Assembly: GCA_013420905.1 (NCBI GenBank)
Contig: JAAXNY010000001.1
Coordinates: 2,170,001 to 2,234,000 of the forward strand
Direction of reading: 5' to 3'
DNA from: Collybia mongolica
Lineage: Eukaryota; Basidiomycota; Agaricomycetes; Agaricales; Clitocybaceae
Length of the DNA: 64,000 nt
Below are positions 48,330-59,940 of this stretch, one piece after another (position 1 is the first letter of the stretch; each line of letters starts with the position of its first letter). Below the pieces are notes generated by a model. It was not told the origin of the DNA. It saw nothing but the letters and a program-made list of their open reading frames with translations, and ran no database searches. The position numbers and the translations under genes are program-made.

Positions 48330-49640
48330 TCACAAGCCTAGATTGTGATCATAATTAAATATGATCTTTTCAGGCTTGAATTTTGATGGGGTGTAATTAA
48401 TTCCCAAGTCAAGCATTCCTTTGAGGTAACAAAAAATATGTTTCACCACAGTCCAGTGTTCAGGTCCTGGGTGACTCAAAAATTGGCTGAGATGTTGGAC
48501 AGTATATGCTATGTATCTGGTCAAGTGGAGATACATAGCAGCCCAAATAAGTATACCAATTGTGGCAGGGTAATTTTGTGCAATTTGTTCATTGCATGGA
48601 TTGACATCTGTAAGTTTTGATAACTTTGTATTGGGTTCCATAGGTGTTTGGACCAGGTTTGCCGTTTCGAGTCCCATTTTCTTGATAATTTTCACCAAAT
48701 AGTGTTTTTGGGATAGTCTAATGGACCCATCACTGGAGCACATGATGTGAAGCCCCACAATTTGATTTGCTTCACCTAAATCTGTAATATTAAATTTTGT
48801 AGCAAGTTCACACTTTACCTGCACAATCACAGATTCTGTACATGTTGTCCACATAAACTGCAACAACAGTCAGGGTTTTGCAAGTTCCTCAGATGTATAC
48901 ACATTGATTGGAGATTAGCTGATCAAATCTGATTGATTGGAATGTTGATTTGGGAGGTTGGTTCTACTCTTGCCCAGATTGTTTGAGGCTGTAGATTGTC
49001 TTCTTTAATTTCCAAACATGTGAGGTTCCATCCTCAAATCCAGTTAATTGAGACAAACAGATGTCCTCTTGTAATGTGGTATTTAGGTAAGTGCCCACAA
49101 TGTTAACCATGTGGAATTTGAGTTTAAGTGATGCAGCAGGGGCAATGAGGAAATGGAGTGTGTCCATTCAGACAACAGGTACAAAGGTGTCAGAATAATC
49201 AATTCCAGGTTACTGAGTAAAGCCCTTTGCAATGAGGTGGGTTTTTGCCTTTGTGAATTTGCCTAATTCATTAGTTTTTGCCCTCCAAACCCATTTTGAT
49301 TTAATAGTGTCTTGATTGGGTGGTAGTTCCACAAGTTCATAGGTGCCAAGATTTCTAAGCTGATTAAGCTTGGCTTCCATTGATTTCTTCCAGATTCTGC
49401 TTCCCAGAGCTTCCTCTACAGTTGTAGGTTTGTTATAGCAGTTACTAATGAATACTATATCTGGTATGTATTCAATAATATTTGCAGAATCTGTTTCTGC
49501 AGCTGGTACATGATGCTACCATTCATGAGGGCCACAAGAAACTGGGTTGTTGAGTAGCCAATAATTCAGTGGCTGTGTAGTGGCTATTTGGGTTGGTCAT
49601 TCTCATGTGATTGGGATCTTGGATGATGATGCTAGTTTTT
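48330..49640 (-). mobile_element. Decayed Ty1/Copia retrotransposon fragment (reverse transcriptase)
   Basis: On the - strand: IKSKWVWRAKTNELGKFTKA, HLIAKGFTQ-stop-PGIDY, DTFVPVV-stop-MDTLHFLIA, KLKFHMVNIVGTYLN, VWKLKKTIYSLKQSG. The active site reads VYVDNMY, followed by GLHIMCSSDGSIRLSQKHYL and the RNase H-proximal LKGMLDLGINY. This is the RT of a Copia element, with integrase missing on the left of the coding order and RNase H decayed. In-frame stops and YVDD changed to YVDN make it dead. Its upstream coding part (KVTVKQTLVQEVPETSVQTP) is split by the LINE. Confidence 0.88.
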
Positions 49641-49703
49641 TGGGAGTTTGCACAGAAGTTTCAGGTACTTCCTGCACCAAAGTTTGCTTGACAGTTACCT
49701 TCT

Positions 49704-52700
49704 TTTTTTTTTTTTTTCTTTTTTTTTTTGGTTCAACATTTTATATACTAACTGTACATAATACATGTGCTGGTCACTACAAGTAGTAATTGGGAGGGAG
49801 GGAGGGGGGGCAGAAGACAAAACGCAGCAGAGCTAGGGTGCTCGCCCAACCAGAGTCGAACTAGCAAATGGAGCCAGAGCTCAGTGTAAACAGGCTGGAA
49901 GGGCCAATCTATGCCAGGGGGTGGGCCCCCTGTAGCAGGTGGTGGCTTCAAGTCCACACAATTATCCAGGTTCACACGCTCAGGCAGGGAGCACCCTATA
50001 GCCATCACTTAGAACACTGAGTATTGCCCCTAGCCTGTTTAGGACTAGGGAACATTGAATGCAAATGCGCTCTCGTTCTCTGAGAGGAGGTTAACCAACC
50101 ACGCATAGCGCAGTTGCCAACTGGGTTTGTCTTCCTGTCCATGGCATGGACAGTTGTAGAGGATGTGTTGCATGGTTTCCATAAGGACACCACACCTACA
50201 GGCAAAAGACTCCTCTTTGAAGAATCAGGATTGGAACACCCCAATTGGGGTGTGTCTGGTGGTGCATTGCACCATGCATGTGGTCAGAGCATGACTGTGA
50301 CTGGTCTTGTGCATCCATGGCCCATTGTTTATATGGGTCGGGGTGAGTGGGGTGTCTTTTTTTGCATAGAGTGTCAAGAAGTTGGAGCCTATATACTTCT
50401 TGGACTGGAAGAGGGATTTCCAGCCATCGAGCATATGGGTCACTACCTTACATTGCGCAAAGTCAGCAGAGATAACGGGCACCCCGCCTGCCTCAATGCA
50501 AGTTGAGATGGCACTGATGTGTGCCAGTTGGTGGTCTTCGATCTCCACCCCCTCCGTGATATGGTGGAGGTGGATCTTGTGAATGGCATGGAGCCGCAAC
50601 CAAGGCAGCAGCACCTTGCACACTTTGAGGGCGGATGCCTGACCTGAGTGGTGAGATGCATCAAGGGAACACCGGAGGGCGTTGGTGGAGTCAGAGAAGA
50701 TGTGGACATCATGGATGTCCTCTAGTCCAATGTCAGAGGCCTGTTGGATGCCCTCTGCAATTGCTCGCAGCTCGGCGTTGTCAGACATAGAGAAGCCGGT
50801 AGCATACCAGTCCTTGTATAGGTCCCCGGCATGCCAGACACAGTAGACTGCAACTGACTGCATGGGAGGGGGAGGAGTAGATGCATCAGTGATGATGCAG
50901 ATGCTCCAGGGGGAATGAGAGGCTGCATCAACAGCACTCCCCAGTGATGCAATGCAGTCTTTCATGAAATCCTTGCAGTGGTCACTCCCCTTGGGTGGGG
51001 GGGTGACAATATCATAGACAATGTGACCAGGGAACAAGTCCTTGGGGTGCATGCCCAGTTGATTGAGAGGGTGGACAGGGTCCAAGTCCAAGGAGGAGAG
51101 GCCAAGGTTAGACCAGGCCTCTACAACAGGGGATACAAGCTTCCCAAGCCTCTGGTTGCAACTGTTAAGGGTCTCGATGGAAAACCTGTGGTTCCCATCA
51201 ATGAGGCAGCAGAAGGCGTGCGAGGCCTGAAGTGCATGGGAGCGGACATGACTCCTCTCCACCAACTTCTTAACATGAAGGTGAATAGGTGGGATGCCTG
51301 TGAGGGTCTCAGCAGCCCCATTCAGGGACGTCTTGAAGGCACTGGTGATCCAGAGGCAGGCACGCCTCTGCATCTTCTGGAGGTTATTGAGAGGGCCCGC
51401 CATGCGGGCCCCTTCATACATCCAAAGCCTGCTCCAATATGTAGCAATGGGGAGGACACAGGCTTGGTAGAGCATTTGCTTGTGTTTGGGCCTAAGCCTG
51501 CGCACAGAGTTGCCAAGGGAGAGCATGGCCTTCACAGAAGTGAGGGCTTTGTTTGTGTAACACTTGACGTGTTCCCTGAATGTAAGGGGGTGGTCAAAGA
51601 AGAACCTGAGATAGTGCCAGATGGTGCCAGGATGGAGGGGGGTGTCCCTGGTGTATGGGGCATAGCCAAGGTTGATGTCAGGGTTGACATCACCATGTTT
51701 CTGAGAGAAGTGGAACCCCTTGGATTTATTGTGCTTGAGCACCAAACCCATCACCTGGGTGAGCTTGAATACAACTTTGTAAGCTCTCTTGAGCTTAGTG
51801 AGGTTCTGGTTGAACATGTCCAACTGCACAATAATAGTGCTGTTGTCCACATAGGATATTAGAGACGCTGTGTGCACCCTCCATTCAAATTCCTTGAGGA
51901 GGGGTGCAAGGCAGAAGGCAGAGAGGATTGGGGACAGGGCTCTGCCCTGTCCCAGACCAACACTGGAAGGGAAGAGCAGGGACAATTTGTCATCCCATGC
52001 ATACCTCATATGACAATTAACAATGACAATTAACAAGATAAGACCTGAAGAACACAACCACTTCTGGCACAAATCCCTGTCTCTTGAGGATGTGTAGAAG
52101 GACCTCATGGTTTACCAAGGGGAAGAACTGAACAAGGTCAAAAGCGACAATGCTTGTTTTGAGTTTGGCACACCATCTGGCCTGGACAACATGTGTGAGG
52201 AAACAACCAGCATCCTTGGTGGAGTTCTGATGAACCCCTCCAAACTGATTGGGGTGGAGTACACCATGTTGGGCAGCTTCAAACTGCATTCTGGTGGACA
52301 ACATTTTCTCTAGCAGTTTACCCAACATGTTCAAGAGAACAATTGGGTGAAATGACTTGGGAGTGTTGTACAATGGCTTACCTGGCTTGGGTATAACCAC
52401 TGTAGTAGATGCTTTAAACTCAGCGGGCCAATGGCCTGACAAGAGACAAGCATTGGCAAGCCACAGTAGTAGTTTGCCACATCGATCATCTTGGATGATC
52501 CACTTAAGGTGATGCCATGAAATATGATCCGGCCCAGGGGCAGATCAATTCGAAGTGCCCACAAGGGCATCTGACATCTCAGCAGCAGAGTAGGGGACCC
52601 ATGCCTGAGTTGTAGGTGAGGTCCAAGCGTTGCCCAGCTTGTCAAGGTCGATAGGCCTATCAATAGCTGAGTTGAAGGGGGATGTCTAAAAGTAGAGGAA

Positions 52701-53023
52701 AGTGATCAGGCTCACCCTTCTCACCTAACGTCAGGTTGGCTGTGTATCCCCAGAATGCCAGGACAAACATGAGGTCAAGGATCGAGCCGCGCAGAGCTGA
52801 ATTATATGGCAGATGCGTGACCCAACCTGAGGGGGGGGCAATCCTCTCAAGGCTGAGGGCGGCCACGCACTCCATGAGCCTGTTGGCCATTGTTGGCCAT
52901 GGGGTGCTTGTGAGTGAGGGTAGTGTCCCAATGCAATGAGGGGCAATTAAAATCACCCCCCATGTAGCTAACATCGGGGAAGGCATCCAGGTGGTTCTCA
53001 AGGAATTGGATCACAGATCCATT
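49704..53023 (-). mobile_element. 5'-truncated non-LTR (LINE) retrotransposon
   Basis: A 17-bp duplication (cttgacagttaccttct at 49687-49703 and 53024-53040) flanks the element, and a T-run at 49704-49728 is its poly(A) tail on the - strand. Order on the - strand: C-terminal endonuclease piece (GGDFNCPSLHWDT-like frame near 52950), RT (STTVVIPKPGKPLYNTPKSF, ARWCAKLKTSIVAFDLVQFF, VGLGQGRALSPILSAF, LISYVDNST). RNase H follows (IITDAS, NAELRAIAEG, IFSDSTNA). A CxC...HILYNC zinc knuckle lies past an in-frame TGA. Truncation in the endonuclease fits incomplete target-primed reverse transcription. Confidence 0.9.
50225..52108 (-). pseudogene. LINE reverse transcriptase-RNase H open frame (inactive)
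   Basis: A 627-residue frame stays open through the RT palm, thumb and RNase H. A preceding frame (52442-52017) carries the RT fingers, and the two are out of register near 52017-52040, where tgacaattaacaa is repeated. The catalytic box is YVDN instead of YVDD. RNase H acidic residues D, E and D are retained. The final TGA at 50225 follows VFQS; an Arg codon CGA there would continue into the zinc knuckle. Confidence 0.75.
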
Positions 53024-53043
53024 CTTGACAGTTACCTTCTCCC

Positions 53044-53405
53044 CTGTACTTTACACTGAGCCACATGTCCTTGTGGACTCTGTATGGATTGCAAGGGGTC
53101 CATGTGGACTCACAGACTTTTACTATTATAAATTATTTACTTATAAGAGTTTACTTACTATACTTTACTTACTGATCATTCTATACACATTGAAAGGAAA
53201 TACTATATATTGATAGTAGATACCATACATTGATACTAAATACTTAATTTAATATAGGCAGGGGCCCCCACAACTTTGTCAGTGGTCTGGGTTTCAGCAG
53301 CAGTGGCACTAACCACTTTTCTTGTTGTCCCCATTGTCATTGTTGTCCCCTGCCATCATTGCCATCCTTGTAATGGTGGTGGTAGTTGTCATGCCATTGT
53401 TGGTG

Positions 53406-53436
<31 letters not shown>

Positions 53437-54375
53437 AGGCCTTGTCAGTACTGTTGCTGCTGCTACCATTGCTGTCTTCATTGTTATTGCTGTTATTGTT
53501 ATTGCCATCTTCCTCAGGCTTGCCCTGCATTTGCAGTTAGGTGCACTGGGGCACCCTGGGCATTGGTGGCCATATCCTTCTCATCTTGGGTTCCTGAAGT
53601 GGGGGGAGATGCGCTGTGTGGTGAGCACATAGGTGAGTGGCACTGTGGAACTCACCTCCCTCTGCCCCTCAGGGCACCCTTTCCTCACTGTCCCCTTGTT
53701 CTGTTTCTGTTTCCACCCTTTGCCCTACATGGTTTAGTGTGCTGGTGCTGGTTGGTGTTTGTTGGCATTGGGTGCATTGGTGTTGGTATTGTGGGTGCAT
53801 TGGTGTTGGTGTTGTAGGTGCATTGGTGTTGGTGTTGGCAGCATTGGTGGTTTGGTGGGCATTGTTGATGTAGTTAAAGAGAATCAATGAAGATGTGGCA
53901 ATGGTAATGTGACTGTGGCACATGCTTTGTAATCACATGATTGATATTTGTAGGCTTGAGGCCAGTGCACCTTGTAGCTAGGAATGCTTGCCTTGTCCAA
54001 TGGTTATGAACACCAAAAATATTATATAATGATTATACCTGTGCACATTCTAACCTAGTTGAGCACAAGTTTTTCAGCCCCGTTATGTTATGTTATTAAT
54101 ACCAAATAGTATATAATTTGAGTTTGAGGAAACAAAAATTACATTAGTAATCTGGTTAGTAATAGTCTTAGTCAGTGTCTGTGGACTGGCTGCACAGACT
54201 CTACAAGCTGTCTGGCTATGCTTGTCTGCATGTCTATGTAAAATTATGTGGTTTGATGCAGACTTGGCTTGATGCAGATTGTCATCTGGCTGAGGGTCCT
54301 GACAAATGAGTCCATGTGGAGTCCAGGTGTTTGCATGGAGTCCACACAGGTTATGTGGCTTAGTGTAAAGACCTC
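53044..54375. mobile_element. TIR element family, copy A (1.3 kb)
   Basis: The left end CTGTACTTTACACTGAGCC and the right end GGCTTAGTGTAAAGACCTC are inverted relatives. Subterminal repeats of TCCATGTGGACTC occur at both ends. The interior has a low-complexity stretch that on the - strand encodes NNNNSNNNEDSNGSSSNS. No target duplication is visible. Very few CG dinucleotides. The left end lies 3 bp from the LINE target duplication. Confidence 0.75.
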
Positions 54376-54700
54376 CTTACAAGCTGCACCACATACCAAG
54401 CCACAGAAGTGAGATAGGCCTGCAGATATAGAAGAGTACAGCCACTCACCTTCTACATCACATCAAGCCACAAAGGTGTGTTGGGCCCATAGATGCAGAA
54501 GAGCATAGCTACTCACATCCTGCAGCATATATCAAGCCACAAAAGTGAGATGGGCCTACAGATAGAGAAGAGCACAGTTATTCACATCCTGCAGCACATG
54601 CCAAGCCATATGAGTAAGACAGCCCACAGCTACAAAGTAGAACAGCCACTCACAAGCTGCAACATATATCAAGCCACATAATTGAAATAGGTTCACATAT
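54376..54700. repeat. 68-bp minisatellite, about five units
   Basis: The word caagcca recurs at 54397, 54464, 54533, 54602 and 54670, spacing 67-69 bp. Each unit carries agccactcacatcctgcagca-like sequence. It directly abuts the end of element copy A. The period is not a multiple of three, so it is not protein repeats. Confidence 0.8.
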
Positions 54701-54949
54701 TTTCATCCAACAGATTGCTTACCCTCTATTTACAACCAGCAGATACTATTAATGACAGCCTAGTCAGAGTTTCTTGGTAACTCTAGATATATTGCATCAC
54801 ATGTTAAGCTTTCAGGTAATGCAATTTACCACTTACCACCATCCAATAAAGAAAATAAGCTGATGTTACTTTGAACATATACATTTTCCATTCAAAGGAT
54901 AGTTCATTCCCTCCAAACCTCAAAACTGCATTAACCCCATACCTGTTTG

Positions 54950-57900
54950 ATGTTAACTCATCTGCTACAGCTCAAATCCTCAATACTACTCACTGGATTG
55001 CATATCTTATTGAAATTTCCAAGTTATTATTCTGTACTGAGGTTAGAAGGCTTGTAAGATGCCCATGTCAACCACTTCTGCAGTATATTCAATGAGGTCT
55101 TCACAACCATTTTCTGGCTTATGTAGCTCTGGATCACATACAAGTGTAGTCCTGGACAATCCCACAAGAAAGACACTTACCTTGAAAATACAAGTGGCCT
55201 TTTGGTGGGTATTTCTTTCCTTCCAAGATGTGGTGGACATTTTTAAATAAAACTTATTATCAGCATAATCCTTTGCTAGTTCCTGGGCCTCATCAAAATC
55301 ATATCCCATCTCAGTAAGATCTTCAATGGCTTTGATCTCCAGTGCTTTGCAGTTTTTGAACACAACAACTACTGGGACTATTATGGTAGTCAGATATCAT
55401 CTTTTTGATTATTCATCATTACTATTACCATTTCCTGTTCCCAACTCTGAGACAAATTTATTTTCTGCATATTGAATAGGGCAGTCATCATTCATCAAAA
55501 TGCAATACCTTCAACATATCAAGCTTAATCAGACTAAAATCCTGTACTTTATACTGAGCCATATGTCCTTGTGGACTCTGCATGGACTGCATGTGCATGT
55601 CCACATGGACTCCACACAGTCCATATGGACTCACTCACTTTCTTTTACTATTATAGATGACTTACTTGCTTATAAGATTGATAATAAAAACTATATATTG
55701 ATAATAAAGACTACATGATTGTAAATACTTAATAGAGTATGGGCAGGGGCCCCTGCCATCTCTGTTGTCCTTGTTGCCATTGTTTTCAGCACCAGGTGGT
55801 GCAGGATATGCCCCTGCAACATTGTCAGTGGCCTGGGTAGTGGCAGTGGTGGCACTGGCATGGTCCAGCTCTGGCTGTTTTTCTTGCTGTTGTCCCCATT
55901 GTTCTTAGTCTTTGTTGTCTTTGTCATCCTCATGGTGGTTGTCATTGGCTTTGTCCTCATCAATGATACTGAATGTGCTGTGATGTTGCTAAAATGTAAG
56001 AGAGAGTGCTACTATCCCCACATGTCCTCTAGGTTAGTATAGTTAAGAGGAGTCTTCAATTGCCGAAGGACTAAGAAACAGAATGCAAAAAAGAAATACT
56101 GCATCAAGTTGGACTTGAGTTGGAATGTCAGCAGTCGGTTGTCAGTTGTCAGTTCCAATTGGCCTGTCTCACTAGATTGGCAAACTGTTGCTCAATAGCA
56201 GCATAAAGTGAGGCATGGACAAAAGTGATGCAAAGTTGCAATGAGCACTACTTATGTGCAGTACAATGTCTTATAACCTCCATATGGTGCCAATGTGCAA
56301 GAGTGCATTTCCAGATTGGAGTCAGGGTGCAATGTAGATTAAAACCATGATGGAGAGAGTGAGAGTGAGAGTGAGCTTTTTAGAGCTCAGAAGTGTGCAA
56401 TAGAGGGTAGATAGATAGGTGTATTTCAATATGTCTCCAGATCAAAGTGGAGGGTTTTTATACAAATTTTGTACTCTAAGGTTGGAAAGAGTTGTGAAAT
56501 GTAGGAAAAAGGGGGACAAGAGGAACTGTTTCCATAGGTGGGCTATAGGGAAATAGTGGGTAAGTAATGTTTTATCAAGCCCCTGTGTCCAGGAGGTTGA
56601 GGAAACCATATCCCCTAAGGTATATGAGCATAAATCCAATCTGGCAATCTGATCCAATTTGGAGGTCTTGTTGGTGGTCGGTGAGGTTGAGGTTGGGGTT
56701 GGGTCGGCATTTGCAGTTGGTGGGTGGAGTGAAGTTGGTCAAGTTGGTTGGACTTGGAAGATATGGAAAAGTGCTGTTTCATATGCATGGAGCACAGCCA
56801 TGCTTGTCATTGTTCTTGTTGTTGTCCTTTGTTATCATTGTTGCACTGTTGTTGGTATGGCTGCTACTGCTGCTGTTGCCATCATGGCCACAGGCCTTGT
56901 CATCACAGTTGCTGCTGCTGCTGCTGTCTTCATTATTGTTGTTGTTGTCATCTTCCAGGTGTGCCAGGGCACCCTGGGCATTGGCAGCTGTGTCCTTCTT
57001 GTCTTGGGTTCCTGAAGTGGGAGGGGACATGTTGTGTGGTGAGTGTGTAGATGAGTGGTAGTGTGGGACTCACCTCCCTTTGCCCCTCGGGGAGCCCTTT
57101 TCTTGTCATCCCCTTGTTCCATGTCTGTTTCTATTCTTTGCCCCACACTGTCTTGTGTGTTATCACATTGACATCAGTTGGTGTTCAGTGCATTGGTGTT
57201 GGCAGTTTGGTGGGCATCATTGATGTGGTTGAAGAGAACCAATGAAGACATGGCAACAGTAATGTGACAATTGCACATGCTTTGTAGTCATGTGACCTAA
57301 GTCTGTTGACTTGAGGCCAGTGTAGCCTGTAGCTAGGAATGCCCATCTTGCCCAATGGTTATGAACACCAAACATATTATGTAATGTTCAAACCTAGTTG
57401 GATGCAAGTTTTTCAGCACCATTATGTTATGTTATTAATAACAAATAGTATATATAGTTTGAGTAAATAGAAATTATATTAGTAATCTGATTAGTAATAG
57501 ACTGGCTGCGCAGACTCTGCAAGCTGTCCATTGCTTGTCTGCGTGTCCATGTAAAATTATGCAGATTGATGCAGACTTGGCACAGACATGGATTGTCATT
57601 TGGCTGGGTGTCCTGCCAAATGAGTCTGCATGTCCACACAGAGTGTGCATGGGTTATGTGGCTTAGTGTAAAGACTTCCTAAAATCAGGGAGCCTGGCAA
57701 TCAAAACATACCAAATAACATGAACCTGCTCCTTTAACAATTTGGCTTTTGAGTGTTCAGAAACAAAGGTATTCATTATATTGAACTTGTCAACCCCTCC
57801 AGCTTTAAAACCACATGAATCATGGAACACAAAATCAGGGTTGCTTTCAAAGGCCATGTAATCTTCAATATTGTGATGTCCATGCTAAATTAATATCAGT

Positions 57901-58240
57901 GTTTCACCTAAGGATAATACAAATCTAGCTCAGTGAACCTCAGCAGTGGGTTCCAGGCCCCCAGTGCTAAGCTATTGTAAATTAGCAGAATAACTGAGCC
58001 TTGATCAGTCAGTCTCATCTTTCTCTGTGAGGGTCATAAATCTCTGGATCATCTGTTGTGCCACAGATTTTCTTGAGAATAGTAGTTTTCCTAGCATTGG
58101 CTTTCCCAATAATAAGAACACCCCTTCAGCTTTGTATACTGCTTTTCTGCTGTCCATGAATCTAGTGCTGGAGTAGCTTGTACAATGTTTGGCTGGATGC
58201 TTAATATTGTTACTTGGGGTCAATGAGGTTGAGTGATTTG
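54950..58240 (-). pseudogene. P-loop GTPase (AIG1/G-domain type) gene split by a transposon
   Basis: On the - strand right of the insert: AVYKAEGV, then a P-loop GKANARKTTILKKICGTTDD (frame-shifted from the lead, Gly changed to Arg) and FVFHDSCGFKAGGVDKF (switch DxxG), HVIWYVLIARLPDF. Left of the insert: CPIQYAENKFVSELGTGN, VPVVVVFKNCKALEIKAIED, GYDFDEAQELAKDYADN, CEDLIEYTAEVVDMG and LTSVQNNNLEISIRYAIQ. This order matches basidiomycete fungal G-domain proteins of unknown function. Copy B interrupts it between PDF and SLI; frameshift, P-loop change and stops indicate a dead gene. Confidence 0.72.
55542..57678. mobile_element. TIR element family, copy B (2.1 kb), inside the GTPase gene
   Basis: Ends CTGTACTTTATACTGAGCC and GGCTTAGTGTAAAGACTTC. 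Flanked by a perfect 8-bp duplication ctaaaatc (55534-55541 and 57679-57686). The interior on the - strand encodes LEDDNNNNNEDSSSSSN, related to copies A and C. Longer than A and C by about 0.8 kb, mostly at 55,960-56,700. Removing it rejoins the GTPase coding sequence. Confidence 0.88.
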
Positions 58241-58639
58241 GTAGTCATTGTGTACAACCTGGACATAACTTATCTGCTGTGTATACAATAAAGTTTGAGT
58301 TTGTTATAAGCATGATGTGTACATAATTGATGGTAGATGCTATAATCAGTGAGAGGAGTGGATGGATTCAACTTTGCATCTCATGACCTGCCACATACCT
58401 ACATATACAAATGATTTATGACTTTGCATGCCTTTACACAAGAAACCAAGATTCAAATTTCAAAAACTCATTGACATCACTCATTATTACCCTTAGTTCA
58501 ATACACCCAAAATGCTGACTTGCCAATCCCATGCCACAGGTTCTATCTGTCAGGCTTTGACAGGGAACAACTTTGAATACTTGTCTAACAGGTGAGCAAA
58601 TCTATCCCAACCAATGGCACTGTGTACCAGCAAACTTCC
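58241..58639. other. Short gap between GTPase relic and copy C
   Basis: AT-rich; may include the decayed 5' end of the GTPase gene. Nothing else recognised. Confidence 0.3.
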
Positions 58640-58647
58640 CTCCATTT

Positions 58648-59932
58648 AAGGTCTTTACACTAAGCCACATAACCCGTGCGGACTCCGTGCGGATACACAG
58701 ACTCATTTGGCAGGACCATCAGCCAGACAACAATCCATGTCCACGCCGAGTCCACATCAATCTGCATAATTTTATGCGGACACGCAGACAAGCACAGATG
58801 GACAGCTTGCAGAATCCACGCAGCCAGTCAATTACTAATCAGATTACTAATATCATTTTTATTTACTCAAATTATATATATATACTATTTGTTATTAATA
58901 ACATAATGGCACTGAAAAACTTGCAACCAACTAGGTTTGAACACATACATGCACGAACATTACATAATATGTTTGGCATTCATAACCGTTGGGCAAGACA
59001 GACATTCCTAGCTACAGGCTACACTGGCCTCAAGTCAAGACACTTAGGTCACATGACTATGAAGCATGTGCAATGGTCACATTACCGTTGCCATGTCTTT
59101 GTTGGTTCTCTTCAACCACATCAATGACACTCATCAAACTGCCAATGCCAATGCCAACACACCCAAGCTGCCAATGCCAATGCACCGAACATTAACTGAC
59201 GCCAACATGACAATGCACAAGATGGTGTGGGACAAAGGATAGAAACAGATGCAGAATGAGGGGACGATGAGGAAAGGGCACCCCAAGGGGCAAAGGGAGG
59301 TGAGTCCCACATGCTGCTCATCTACATGCTCACCATGCAACATGTCCCCTCCCACTTCAGGAACCTGAGACAAGAATGACACAGCCGCCAATGCCCAGGG
59401 TGCCCTGGTGCACCTGGAAGACAACAACAACAACAACAACAATGAAGACAGCAACAGCAGCAGCAGCAATGGTGCCAACAAGGCCTGCAGCAATGACGGC
59501 AACAGCAGTGGCACCAACAATGGCGCGACAACAACAACAACTACAACAAAGACGACCACCACCACCACGAGGACGACAACAATGAGAATGGGGACAACGA
59601 CAAGAAAAGTGGCCAGTGCTGTCGCCACTGAAACCCAGGCCGCTGATGATGTTGCAGGGGCCAACAAGGACGACGGGGGGGCGGGGGCAGGGGCCCCTGC
59701 CTATATTAAATTATCTTATTGTCCATGTATTATATTCAGTAATAATATATGCTTTTATCCTATCAATTACATACATAGATTGTCAGTAAGTAAAAGAGTA
59801 AGTAAGTACTTTATAATAGAAGAAAGTAAGTGAGTCCATGTGGAGTCCGTGCAGAGTCTGTGTGGACTTTGTGCTGTGCTTGCGGAGTCTGTACAGAGTC
59901 TGCAAGGACATGTGGGGGAGTGTAAAGTACAG
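58648..59932. mobile_element. TIR element family, copy C (1.3 kb, opposite orientation)
   Basis: Begins AAGGTCTTTACACTAAGCC and ends GAGTGTAAAGTACAG. Flanked by a perfect 8-bp duplication ctccattt (58640-58647 and 59933-59940). On the + strand it encodes LEDNNNNNNNEDSNSSSSN and then KACSNDGNSSGTNNG. It keeps more CG dinucleotides (for example cccgtgcggactccgtgcgg) than A or B, so it is the youngest copy. Confidence 0.9.
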
Positions 59933-59940
59933 CTCCATTT

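Noticed and set aside
50978..51862. 294-residue + strand frame
   Set aside because: Antisense of the LINE reverse transcriptase; no independent motif.
53322..53632. Hydrophobic Leu/Val-rich frames in copy A as membrane proteins
   Set aside because: Other-frame readings of the same GTT/TGC low-complexity core; not conserved in copies B and C as such.
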